64,000 nucleotides of DNA from Micrasema longulum (Eukaryota; Arthropoda; Insecta; Trichoptera; Brachycentridae), in the NCBI GenBank assembly GCA_022494885.1, contig JAGVSM010004938.1, positions 62,001-126,000 of the forward strand, in the 5' to 3' direction. Below the pieces are notes generated by a model. The model was not told the DNA's origin and did no database searches. It saw only the letters and a program-made list of their open reading frames with translations. Positions 44,919 to 54,989 of the stretch are shown piece after piece. Both the position numbers and the translations under genes were made by a program. The stretch's first letter is position 1; the number at the start of each line of letters is the position of its first letter.

Positions 44919-45514
44919 TATATACTTATTTCTATTATTATAATTAAAACGCAGTTCCACCAAGAAATGTCAGTAGAAAAACTCTAAATTTACTTGTTTT
45001 ACCATTATTTTGTCCTCCATTCGTTCTGCAAGACCAAAACATCTCAGATACCCTTTCTTAATCTTATCAATTAAACTTGACTCAGATTTATACTATCGCC
45101 TGATTTCATTATTCCTAACCCTGTCGTTATTATAATAAAAGATACAATATCGACGCTGTCTTCATTACTATCCATATACATTATACATACGTTTATGTGT
45201 ATATCATCTTTGAATGGACTTAAAAGTGATGCATAATTATTTGGAAATATATGTTTGAACTTTATTATTATTTTTATTAAATTACATATTCTACCACAAA
45301 TGTAGATGTGTTACAATTATTACTTTTTGTATTATTTTGTATTTATTTTTGCTATCAATTAATTACCGAATTTAATTATAATATAACTATAAATTATTAA
45401 TAACATATTGCCATGTTTTATTAAATAACGTTTCTGCATTCCATTTTTCAACACGCATAAATTTTTATTATTTATATTTTTCTATTATTGTTTATTATTC
45501 TATTCATTATTCTA
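44919..45514. other. Giant intron segment, AT-rich
   Basis: No supported feature; AAAATGTCAGTAG and similar do not match known families here. Confidence 0.35.
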
Positions 45515-45745
45515 ACGGCAACGTTAGACGAGGACGAACAAAAAAGACGTGGCATGATCAGATAAACCGAAATCTTAAGTCTGGTCATGTCAAAAGCAGA
45601 CAGAACCGAAGGGCATGTAAGACAAGATGTATGAATGTGGAAGAGGCTAGGATTGTATGCCAGGATAGACGTGTGTGGTGGTTTATTCTCTCTGCTTACC
45701 CCTACGGGGAAATGGCGTGATGGTAGTAGTAATAGTAGTAGTAGT
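45515..45745 (+). pseudogene. L-B LINE 3' end
   Basis: AACGTTAGACGAGGACGAAC, AAAAGACGTGGCATGATCAG, GTCAAAAGCAGACAGAACCG and terminus CCCCTACGGGGAAATGGCGT GATGG with TAGTAGTAGTAG. Confidence 0.75.
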
Positions 45746-45827
45746 TCTATTATTATTTTGTATTTTGTTTTGATTATTTTGTTTATTGTTTTAATATGAT
45801 AAATGTTTTTGAGTTATATATAGAAGA

Positions 45828-45865
45828 GTCCCGACTTAACACGAAATTTTCTAACAAGTCGGGAC
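45828..45865. other. Perfect 10-bp hairpin
   Basis: GTCCCGACTT, an 18-base loop, then AAGTCGGGAC. Isolated; function unknown. Confidence 0.6.
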
Positions 45866-45944
45866 ATAAAAAAATATATTTATGCTGTATGATAAAATTG
45901 TGTATTTTGTGCATCAAATAAATAAAAAAATATTTAAAAAATAT

Positions 45945-46170
45945 TTCCCACACTCTTAAGAGATCGCATTTTGACCGCGTTCACTCTGCTTTCATTCTTC
46001 TTCTACCAGTTTCATGTTTCACTTCCATAAATAAGTGTCGGGTCTAAAACTTCGTTGTGCACTCCCAGTTTAACACTTACTGTGCTTAGTGCGCCGTTCA
46101 TTTTGTTGCCCGCATTCACTCTCTCATTTCTGTTGAGCTTATAAAACTCACCCTTCTGCAGGTATTTGAC
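45945..46170 (-). pseudogene. L-B LINE ORF2 fragment (thumb region)
   Basis: Minus strand: VKYLQKGEFYKLNRNERVNA, GNKMNGALSTVSVKLGVHNE, VLDPTLIYGSET-stop, then KNESRVNAVKMRSLKSVG. The upstream part of the MYGSEVW family, not seen in the other copies. Stops and one shift. Confidence 0.7.
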
Positions 46171-46481
46171 AGGTATATGCTGTTTCTAGCTTTGCAATCA
46201 AATAATAATTATCATTGCATCGATATACATATCGCACTGCTAGAACTACAAGGCCGTAACTGCAAATAGCATCATTTTGAGTAATTTGAGATGAAATATT
46301 TGAAAATTCATCCCAATTCAAATATTGATTGTGGATAACTGAAAATCGTATATTACCAGGGTAATTTATAGTTTTTTGCCTTTCTTTAGTTAAATATATG
46401 ACTTTTATCCGGAAACTGAATTAATAAATCATCAACAAATTTGCATATATTATGGTTTCATAGTTTTATTAAAAGTATATT

Positions 46482-46662
46482 GAATCGGTTGTAGTCCCGT
46501 GGCTAGTGTCTCGGACTCACGGCTCAAAAGTCCGTGGTTCGAATCCCATTCTACCCCAATTTGATTCCTATTTTCTATTAGTGAGTTATTCACCACTTCT
46601 TAAAAATGGCACCCAAAAATAAATATTTGAGTAAATCATAAGAACGCATATATTTTTTTTTA
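46482..46662 (+). repeat. tRNA-derived SINE S1, copy 2
   Basis: GAATCGGTTGTAGTCCCGTG, GTGGTTCGAATCCCATTCTA, AATCATAAGAACGCATATAT. Confidence 0.85.
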
Positions 46663-47279
46663 AATATACTAATAAGCCCGTTTTGATCAAGAAATTACAT
46701 TTTTTAAATTAAAAACCTGTGTTTTTTATCAAAATTACTTCTTGCGTGCCAACTTTAAAACCCCAGAGCCAAAACTGCAAAGGTGACAATTTAGCATAGA
46801 AAATTTTATTCCACGGATAAAATTTAACGTTTTTTTTCACATTGCTAGAAAATTCCACGTAGTTTCATTTTATTATTCAGATATAAAATTACCATACGGA
46901 CACATCCTTAGAGTAATAACACACCACTGGCTATTAGAGTCGCCCATGTGGACGAAAACTATTATGTGATTATCAACCACGAAGTTAGATACAGGTCACA
47001 GCAACACAACAGACCATATGTACTCGGATCAAGAATAGCGAGCAAAAACAGAAACCGTCCGTTTCACGTTTTTTGTTAAACTAAAAGCCAAACCGAAAAT
47101 TGGGTAAATTCAAAATTATTCTAGCTGCTTGCGTTTATTTATTTCTTTATTTAAACGCCTTGTAGGCTTTTACATGTTTTACTTATATTTATATTTAAAG
47201 AACAGACGCATTTTACACAAAAGTAGCAAAAAATTTAAAATGAAGTAATAAGAAAAAGAAAATAAAATATATAAAACTA
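46663..47279. other. Giant intron segment, nothing recognised
   Basis: No supported feature. Confidence 0.35.
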
Positions 47280-47287
47280 ATTTTACA

Positions 47288-47316
47288 TATAGTACATACA
47301 TACATACATACATATA
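47288..47316 (+). repeat. CATA microsatellite
   Basis: Five to six ACAT/CATA units. Confidence 0.8.
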
Positions 47317-47439
47317 TTCCAGTAGAGAGAACAGAAGTTAATTTTTTCTCATTGGTTATATTAAAAGAATCTTAAAATTAGAAGAATGTAGAAAAATAAT
47401 AATCAAGAATACAGATATAAGTTAATAAAAGGTATACAA

Positions 47440-47690
47440 TATAAAACAACAAAGTATTATTAAAGAATTTAAATTAGGAAATAATAAATTGATACACTGC
47501 CTTTTAAAATTCAAAAGTATTGTATTAAATATATCTATATTATTTGCGTATTTGTTTGCAAACACATGAATTCTCCTTATGGGCGAGTGTCCACTGTAGT
47601 TAGTTGTAGATACATTTATATAGCAGAGTTTATTAAATCGAGTAATCCGGCCGGGCACGCGCAAGTTAATTAGTTTTTACAGTTCGAAAC
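47440..47690 (-). pseudogene. CR1/Jockey-like LINE ORF2 end
   Basis: Minus strand RVPGRITRFNKLCYINVSTT then NYSGHSPIRRIHVFANKYAN and NIDIFNTILLNFKRQCINLL. SPIRR...N....DIF...L..FK is the usual end of such proteins; compare the DIF block at 4358-4800. Open for 80 codons but 5'-truncated. Confidence 0.7.
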
Positions 47691-48704
47691 AGTCAAATAT
47701 TGAATTTAATATTTTAAATAAAAATAACAAATCATTTTATTTTCTTCTAGTTTCTAATGTGTGTAAATTTAACTTTTTATTCAAGTATGTATAATTAATA
47801 TGTTCAACTGGAATACCTAATTTAAAATTAACGAAACGTTAAAATTTATGTTAAATTATTTCGATATTATTTATATTCACTTTATATAAAAGTTATAACG
47901 GTTTTGAGTATATAGTATACTACCGGATACCTGTATAGCGAAAAATCTCAAGACGAAAGCGGGAGAGAGGTGTGGAGTTTTGAGTTATAATTAAGTACCA
48001 CATCTAGAACACATGTGCAAAAAATCAGCTGGATCTGAAATATTTGATATTTAAAACATAAAATTCTTGGGTCATAGAGGGCTTTTCTATGGGAGACTAT
48101 TGGTACCAAATAGCAATTAATGCCACATAGAATAAAAACTTTCATTGATAAGTCATTTTGGATTTTTTTGCAGATGCGACTCTTTAGTTATCGCAGTGCG
48201 ATATGCACAAGTAACATTATGATACAATTTGAATTCGAGAATTTAATTAAGTTTCAATTATTGTTTTCTATATTATGTTTAGGCAAATCAATTTAGAAAT
48301 TCAAAGCGCTAATAAAATCACAATAGTTGGTCATAATACAATCAAAATTACTATTTAAATTAATTCAATTTTTATATTTCGATGGCTCAGTTCCATGGAG
48401 AGAAAACTAAAAAAAATGAAATTTGGCGGTATTTATTATGATTTTGAAAAACACCCCTTTTTAATTCTACAAAGGTTAAACTCTTAAAAACTATTGGTTT
48501 TCTCTTTACAAGGTTTTTTTCATATGGAAATAAATAAGCTAAACGATCTTTTAGCTTCATGGAGGGATAACTAAATAAAATGAAGTTATTATTTATGCAT
48601 TATATTTGAAAAAAAACACTCCTTTTCAATTTTTCAAAGGTTTAACTCCTAAAGACTATTGGTTTTCTCTTGGACAAATAATGTAAAAATAAATTGAATA
48701 CTTA
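47691..48704. other. Giant intron segment
   Basis: 48400-48520 and 48540-48680 resemble one another (GGATAACTAA/GAGAAAACTAA, AAAGGTTTAACTC, ACTATTGGTTTTCTCTT), a loose direct duplication. No gene. Confidence 0.4.
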
Positions 48705-49105
48705 AACATTGTTGAATTAACTACCTGGTAAAAGAAGAAGTATAAAAATTGGAAAATGGTTTTCAGGCGTTGCCTAGTAGGTGATTTGGTTCAGCCGGAT
48801 GAATCTCACCCGCATAAAAAAGGTTCCAGCTCCTTTACTTCACAAAAGTCAACAGATGGGGGAGTTGAGGGAATGTGGGTGTTCAAACATGGGCAGAATG
48901 GTGAATGTTACACGGTGTGTAAAGTGGCCACTTAAACCAGCCAATGACAGGTCATAAGCCTTTTAGATGCCTAGACTTCTATATTACCTTATCTTTAATG
49001 TTCCTTATCTCTGTTGTAATATGTTAATATAAACAGCTCCCGGGGAGTTGAATCCAGTCCTTGTCTACAAAAATTTGGACAAACTCAAACATTGTTGTAA
49101 GGAAT
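48705..49105 (+). repeat. M1 repeat, longest copy
   Basis: Begins AAACATTGTTGAATTAACTA, includes GGTTCAGCCGGATGAATCTC, GGGCAGAATGGTGAATGTTA, GCCAATGACAGGTCATAAGC and ends CAGCTCCCGGGGAGTTGAAT then CAAACTCAAACATTGTTGT. Terminal CAACAATGTTT is inverted at the two ends: about 400 bp full length. Confidence 0.82.
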
Positions 49106-49263
49106 TTAGTATTTCGTTTCAGGTGCCACTCCAGGAACTTTGAAATATTTTTGTGAAAAAATCATTTTTTGATAAATGTTTCATGTCAACCATGTCGGTA
49201 TCCGAACCCGAGACCTCTTACATAGCAGGAAAATGCACTGATCACTACACCACGAGGCCGACA
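49105..49263 (-). repeat. SINE S3 copy
   Basis: Minus strand GCCTCGTGGTGTAGTGATCA head, TCTCGGGTTCGGATACCGAC B box, CTGGAGTGGCACCTGAAACG. Confidence 0.82.
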
Positions 49264-49289
49264 AGCGAAAGAGTTAGCAAGATTACTTT

Positions 49290-49475
49290 TTTGCAACAGA
49301 GTTTAAAACATTTGTGTGTGTGAGTGTTTGAAAGTCTAGGCATTTACAGGACTTTAGATCTGTCATTGGCTAGTTTAAGTGGCCACTTTACACAGTGTGT
49401 AATATTCACCATTTCGCCTATGTGTGAGACTTCCATATTCCCTTCTCAATTTCAGTCAACGTTGTTTAATATATG
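49290..49475 (-). repeat. M1 repeat core fragment
   Basis: TCTAGGCATTTACAGGACTT, CTTTACACAGTGTGTAATAT, with GTTAAAATTTG-type end near 49470. Confidence 0.7.
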
Positions 49476-49484
49476 TTAAAATTT

Positions 49485-49668
49485 GAATCGGGTTGTGGTC
49501 CCGTGGTTAATTTTGCGGACTCACGGATCAGAGGTCCGAGGTTTGAACCCCGTTCTACTACAACTTGATTTCCATTTTCTTATACTGAGTTATATACAAC
49601 TCGCTGAAAATGGCCACCAAAACTGAAATATTTGGGTAAGTTATAAGAACGCAAAAATTTTTTTTTAT
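49485..49668 (+). repeat. tRNA-derived SINE S1, copy 3
   Basis: GAATCGGGTTGTGGTCCCGT, AGGTTTGAACCCCGTTCTAC, ACTCGCTGAAAATGGCCACC, GTTATAAGAACGCAAAAATT. Confidence 0.85.
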
Positions 49669-50284
49669 AAAAAAATTAATATGTTATTTATGATTGTCTA
49701 AACATGCAGATTTTTCTTTATTCTACACACTTTTTGAAATTTATTTAAGTTTTTACCAGACAAAACAAAATACTGAAATTTCCAATCCGATACACCAGTG
49801 ACAAAATTAGTTGGCTGGGTTTCTACCCAAACCCGTATCGGGATATGGTATAATCCAACTAAGCGTTGGCGTTGTTGACTTTTATCGACCTTTTCCCTTA
49901 TCGCGAATACGTCCAAATGGCAATCGACAGTGAAAATATATTACCAGGGCCGCATTGAAAGCGAATAAATTAAATATATACACTTTATTATCAGTACCCG
50001 TATGTCGCAATTGCGCGATAATAATGGCACAAGTCTAAAATCGACGTTTTGACTTAATATGCAGAAATGTTACTCAACATATTTTAATCGGTACAATAAT
50101 GACATAACTTAAAAATATGTAAATGTGGCCCTAAAATCAAAAATTACATTGTTGTATCTTTGACCATATCGGCCATTCGTCAGTATTATTTTTTTTTAAA
50201 AACACACACTAGGATTTCCTAGTGATTAATTTAAATATTTACAACCAAAAGATTCTTCTGAAATAACAACAGCAACAAACCATC
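49669..50284. other. Giant intron segment, nothing recognised
   Basis: A 72-codon minus-strand frame at 49698-49916 shows no domain. Confidence 0.4.
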
Positions 50285-50412
50285 ATGCCATTTCCCCGTA
50301 AGGGTAGGCAGAGAGTATAGAACGCCATATCACTCTGTCTTTGCATACATATCTCGCTTCCCCTACATTCATACATCTTCTCATTTACGCCCGCCGATAC
50401 ATGTCCATTTTT
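50285..50412 (-). pseudogene. L-B LINE 3' terminus
   Basis: Minus strand: CATTCTATACTCTC-region complement with CTACCCTTACGGGGAAATGG then CATGATGG, and the MRR.MN.EEAR coding stub. Confidence 0.7.
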
Positions 50413-50569
50413 TTTTTAAATCAGCATTTTATAAAAAAGAGATAGCTAAAATATATATTTATTTATGTATTTTACAGAAATAAACAGTTTTCAATGATAT
50501 AATAACAAAAAAAAGATACAGTTTAAAGACGGACCAGCGAAGTCTTTAAATAAAAAGCATACATTTTAA

Positions 50570-50945
50570 ATTGAGGTACAACAAAAGGGTGTGTCTATGT
50601 GTATTTGTATGAGAGTAAGTGTTGAGGTGTGTTTGTGTGTATTTGTGTGGGAGTAAGTGTTCAGGTGTGTGTGAGTATGAGCATCATTAAATAGCATGTG
50701 GGATCGTATCGCAGTCAAAAAGAATCAGTCTAAATTTATTTTTAAATAAATTAAGGGGCGCGTTAAATATATCAATAGATAAAAAAAAGCATTATAGTTA
50801 GAGCAAGAATGATAGAGGAAAGAGTGTTATGCCTACTCACTAACTATGTGCTACAGACTGGCAGATGGAATAAATACTTTTTTCTTGTCACGCGAAAAGG
50901 GACACTAAGATAAATTTTGGATAGTAGGTATATATAAAAATTTAG
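50570..50945 (-). repeat. Repeat R-E, copy 2
   Basis: Inverse of 6437-6780: TTATTCCATCTGCCAGTCTG, the CACACA-rich part and ACGCGCCCCTTAATTTATTT. Confidence 0.65.
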
Positions 50946-51164
50946 GATTATTAAAAGCACACTTTAACCAAGGATTGAAGAAAAATAGCACATAATTTGT
51001 CTAATTTCAAATACGTTTGTTTCTTTTTAAAACCAAAATTTTGTTTTTTTCTTTAATGTTTGTTTTTCTTTTTTGATTCATTCTTTAAATTTATTTTATA
51101 AAAATACTTTAGTACTGTGTTTTCATATGAGTAGGTACCAATGTAAAAGAGATAAAACCGTTTT

Positions 51165-51315
51165 TGATGATTCACCAACTAGGGCAGAATAGTGAATGTT
51201 AGAGTGTGTAAAGCTGTCACTGAAACCAGCCAATGACAGGTCATACGCCCTGTTTATGCCTGAATTTCCGTATTTCTCCCTCAAAAATGTTTTCTCTCCC
51301 TGTTGCAATTTTTTT
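51165..51315 (+). repeat. M1 repeat core fragment
   Basis: GGGCAGAATAGTGAATGTTA, CAATGACAGGTCATACGCCC, TCAAAAATGTTTTCTCTCCC. Confidence 0.7.
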
Positions 51316-51689
51316 TTTCTTGTCCAAACTATTCTAATCCACTGAAATTTGAGTATTTTAAGTTAATGACGCGGTATGAACCTTTGGATGACGTATCGTG
51401 GAGTACTTTGCGTTATAAATTTCTTAATACGGTCCTGATAAGTACGAAAAGTCGCTTATTGGGTTTATGACGTTTATCTGAAGTGTCCCACACTTTAATA
51501 TAACGGGGCTCTCTAGATTAAATATTATTCAATCTTCGACATTCACAAATATTATTTTATCATATTGATGTTTAACAAATTAACAAGTACATGTGATATC
51601 TATTATATTATTATTCTATAATCAAAGCCCAAATGGTGTTGCTGTTTTACACAAATAATTTTATTTATTTATTTTATTTTATTTTTCAA
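51316..51689. other. Giant intron segment, nothing recognised
   Basis: No supported feature. Confidence 0.35.
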
Positions 51690-52435
51690 GAATTAACGGT
51701 ACAAGTACCTCTTACATTACATACATACATAAGTATTTACAGTGGAGTATATACAGTAACAACTTTTTCAATGCTTACTTAGAAAGAACATAATTAAAAT
51801 ATTGATTCCACACTAAAATGTTTTACAAGTAATTGTTTATAAGCTGGAAATGTCAATAAAATATGTCACCTAAATCCGAATGTTTATTACCCAGCGCATG
51901 TAGACGATTCAGTACTGAATTGCTAGAATATATTGAGATATGATTGTTGTAGTGATTAAGTTGAACTAGCCTTGTCACTCTAACTGGTACTTTAAAACCA
52001 ATGAGGGCCAAAATTTCAGGGCTGTCCAATACTGATTTAAGGATTTTAAATAGAACTAATAAATCATTAATACGAGTAGTTCTCCAGTCCCTTAATTTAA
52101 TCAATTCATTACGTATTCCTAATTTAAAATTAACATATCTCAAAAACTTATTCTGAACTCTTTCTATGGTAATTTGGTGAGAGGCATAATAAGGGCTCCA
52201 TATTGTAGAATTATACTCCAAGATGCTTCTCACCAAGGAGGTGTATAAAATTTTTAAAGTGTTTATATTTTTAAAGTCATTAGTGATGCGCAAAATAAAC
52301 CCAAGCGTCTTCAAAGATCTACTACTAATATCATTAAAGTGACTGATATAAGACAATTTCTGATCAAAAATCACACCCAAATCCCGCATCTCAGTAACTG
52401 AATCCAATGCAGTGTTACCAATTGAGTAGTCAAAT
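51690..52435 (-). pseudogene. Jockey-like LINE (L-D) ORF2 C-terminus and 3' UTR, longest open copy
   Basis: Minus strand, open for 184 codons (52407-51853): MDSVTEMRDLGVIFDQKLSY, LGFILRITNDFKNINTLKIL, YTSLVRSILEYNSTIWSPYY, IERVQNKFLRYVNFK and VLNRLHALGNKHSDLGDIFY. RDLGV.FD..L.F..HI, LY..LVRS.LEY.S..W.P and IE.VQ..FLR are diagnostic of the Jockey-type RT C-terminus. 5'-truncated, so inactive, but unbroken over this part, suggesting a fairly recent insertion. The last third is repeated at 9294-9598. Confidence 0.88.
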
Positions 52436-52882
52436 AATACAAAAGGTTCGTTTTTATTTTTATTTCATCCAGTATCTTCCTTCATTATCTTTATCTGTTG
52501 ATTTGAGGTAATTACTTTTTTCGTATTTTGTTACCGTTAAGCTAAAATATGGTTATGTAAACTAACAAGTCGAAAAGTTCAAAAGTCGTCAAAACTTTCT
52601 TGCTACCCTTTTAAGTCTGCTCACGCAGGTGTTCACTATTTAATGTCGGAACGATTATAGTGAATATATTCTCTCTAGCAAGATAATAATTATTATTTTC
52701 TGACGAAATTAAAAAATAAATAGCGAGAATATTTTTTTAATTCCCGTGTAACGTAATGTAATATTTTCATTTTCAATCAGTTGTGAATCCGTAATTGAAT
52801 TAACATTATTAGGTTCCTGAGGCCGCTTTAGAAAGTGATTCAGAAATATTTATTTGAATTTATTTTTGGTTTAAATATAGCG

Positions 52883-52997
52883 CACCCGAGATTCTAATTA
52901 ACCAAGGCCCGTAGAACCGTTTACCTGAGGCCCAAATGGCCGATTAATTAAGGCTAAGAGGACAGATTCTCTAAGGCCCGTAGGGTCGATTGAAAGA
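52883..52997 (+). repeat. Degenerate 23-bp tandem array, block 1 (5 units)
   Basis: Five consecutive units of exactly 23 bp starting at 52883, 52906, 52929, 52952 and 52975, e.g. GGCCCAAATGGCCGATTAAT then TAA. Consensus GGCCCNNANGNCCGATTNANNNA. Units are 50-70 percent alike, but the period is exact. Confidence 0.85.
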
Positions 52998-53151
52998 GGC
53001 CCAATTTACTAGCATGTAACTTATTAAATATGCAAATAAATTTTGTGCGATTTTAGCAACATTTTGAGTATCAAATTTGCCTTGATTACATTTAGCTTGC
53101 TCCAGACAGTGAAAATGAAATTGTGAAGCCCAAAAAGGCGATATTACTTGA

Positions 53152-53243
53152 TGCCCGAGATTCTCATTAACCGAGGCACAAATGGCCATTCAACTAAGCA
53201 CTGTTAGGCCGACGAAACGAAGTTCAGAGGGCTGATTACATGA
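53152..53243 (+). repeat. Degenerate 23-bp tandem array, block 2 (4 units)
   Basis: Units start at 53152, 53175, 53198 and 53221. The first (TGCCCGAGATTCTCATTAAC) matches unit 1 of block 1, and the second (GGCACAAATGGCCATTCAAC) matches unit 3. A 25-bp outlier precedes at about 53127. The 150 bp between the blocks shows no units. Confidence 0.8.
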
Positions 53244-53549
53244 GGCCAATGGGCAGAAATTGTTATCATGTAACCGCCTGCGATAGCCGACTGTTTCCTG
53301 CTACTTAAAATTATTATAAGAAAGAAAAAAAACATAAAAATTATATTTTGAAATTAAACCTATGATCTAAAATTTAAAAAAAATAACATATATTTAGTGA
53401 TAATATTAATTGACTAAGAAGTTGTTAAAATGTTCATAATTTTAACAAGACGTTTTGTTGTGTTTCAGTGATTGTATTTTCTTTTTTAAATTGCAAATAT
53501 TGTTTTTGTATTAGGGGGATAGTGTTATGTCTATTTTTAAAAGTTTAAT

Positions 53550-53955
53550 CAGCCACTCAACAAAAGGGCTAGGCCGTTTATTAAATGCCGGTATTCAACT
53601 AAATGGCTAGCGTTTAAAGAAAGGGTTGAACGTCGCTTACCCTTTTCAATTTTAATACGACAGTAATAATTGTTTAATTTTATTTTGTTACGTGAAGTTA
53701 GGTTAAGTTAGGATAGGCTGGATTATGATTTTTATATACTTTTTAAAAATGTGTTTTTACCCAACTTTATCCTTAATTTAATCAATGTATTAGTAATTAA
53801 GTAAAAAAAAATAACCAAACCCGGCGGCTTTTGGTTCGGCCATTTGCAAAGGGTTAGCTTACAACCAGCCAAGATGTTGAACGTTGAATTATCTTAATTC
53901 TTTCGGCATAGCCATTCATGTGCATGCCGGCATTTAAGGCTCTGTTGAGTGGCTG
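53550..53955. mobile_element. Inverted-repeat element M4, 406 bp
   Basis: Ends CAGCCACTCAACAAAAGGGC and the inverse CAGCCACTCAACAGAGCCTT. Further in, AAATGCCGG is inverted too (53578 and about 53927). AAT flanks both sides. No coding capacity. Confidence 0.75.
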
Positions 53956-54192
53956 AATAAGCTACTATGATGATAAGCTATTCATGATTTATAATACCAC
54001 TGAATTTATTTAATCTCCAATTTCGTAAATTTCATAAAAAAAAAAAAATATATATTTATTGTTTGACTCATTCAAATTTACAATAACAAATTGAATTCTA
54101 GAATACTGAATTAATTTCAATATTGCTTATAGTTTTACCACCAACTTTCGTTCAACTCGTTTGAACTTTTGATAAATTTGAATAATTTCTAG
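53956..54192. other. Intron end upstream of PTP exon
   Basis: AT-rich. The acceptor TTTCTAG is at 54186-54192; the branch-point region contains GATAAATTTGAATAATT. Confidence 0.5.
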
Positions 54193-54330
54193 GTGATGTG
54201 CGTCCAATACTGGCCCCCCTCTAAAGACAAGGATGAGAATTACGGTGGAATCCACATTGGAGTAGCACAGGAAGAGGAGCTGGCCAACTTCCACATCAGA
54301 ACCTTTCGGCTCTACAAAAAGGATGGAGAC
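54193..54330 (+). CDS. Receptor-type protein tyrosine phosphatase, PTP-domain exon (QYWP motif)
   Basis: This is a 138-bp exon of exactly 46 codons, phase 0, with acceptor TTTCTAG at 54192 and donor GTGAGT at 54331. It starts VMCVQYWPPSKDKDENYGG and ends FHIRTFRLYKKDGD. QYWP is a conserved PTP motif, and YGGIHIGV followed by IRTFRLYK matches the strands that precede the WPD loop. It follows the 18332-18466 exon directly (..FDFIK|VMCVQYWP..), so no exon is missing between them despite a 35.7 kb intron. The next exon should carry the WPD loop and lies beyond the window. GC content and third-position use are clearly higher than in the flanks, as expected for a conserved exon. Confidence 0.96.
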
Positions 54331-54632
54331 GTGAGTAAATAGAATAAGTGGGCTGTATTTTATGAAGGGTCGGATATCAATATAGAACCATCACTTCGCA
54401 TCATTCCAACAGAAGAAATATTTCTGATTATTGAACAGTTCATTCAATACAGATATTTAGGTTAATACTGTAAACGAAACCTTAAATTTATTTTTTTTAA
54501 ATCCCATCGGAAATAAATTCAGCGAGTTAGGTAAATGCTCGCGAAAATGCGTTTGTGTTATGCTCCGTGCGCCTGTTATTGACATTTTACTGGGAAAATC
54601 CTTTCATAATCCCAAATAAAATAAGTCATTAC

Positions 54633-54981
54633 AATAAAATTAAGAATCGTCCAGAAGCCGCATACGCACATCAAACAGAAGGCGACTCAACTACGCATAA
54701 ATGAGTAGGTTTACGTTTTGACCCATTAGTTTTTTTGTAGACGTCGCTCAGTGCGCAACTCCTGATTTGAATTCAACTATGCCGTCTTGTGTCCTTTAAA
54801 AGTGTCAAAATACTGCTAGGATCTTAAAGAAACAGGATATATAAACAGAATATTTTTTCCCATAGTGCAACGTTACGCGGCGGCATCATGAATGCGCGCG
54901 GTGAAAGTGTGAATTATTGGACACGGTCCGATGTATTCAAATATGATTCTACGCTCCTTCTGGACTATTTTTAATTCTATG
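54633..54981 (+). mobile_element. hAT-type non-autonomous element M3, copy 3, internally deleted
   Basis: Left AATAAAATTAAGAATCGTCC, right GGACTATTTTTAATTCTATG. Target duplication GTCATTAC (54625-54632) versus GTCACTAC (54982-54989), 7/8. Contains TTTACGTTTTGACCCATTAG; about 420 bp shorter than copy 2. Confidence 0.85.
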
Positions 54982-54989
54982 GTCACTAC

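Larger units (their letters stand above)
18467..54192 (+). other. Giant PTP intron of 35,726 bp
   Basis: The intron runs from GTAAGA to TTTCTAG and separates adjacent codons of the catalytic domain. It is filled with LINE, SINE, MITE and hAT-type remnants listed separately. No nested host gene is visible on either strand: no multi-exon protein with recognisable domains and no RNA gene. Confidence 0.9.

Noticed and set aside
52883..53243. CRISPR array
   Set aside because: Eukaryotic context, contiguous degenerate units without unique spacers, and no cas genes.
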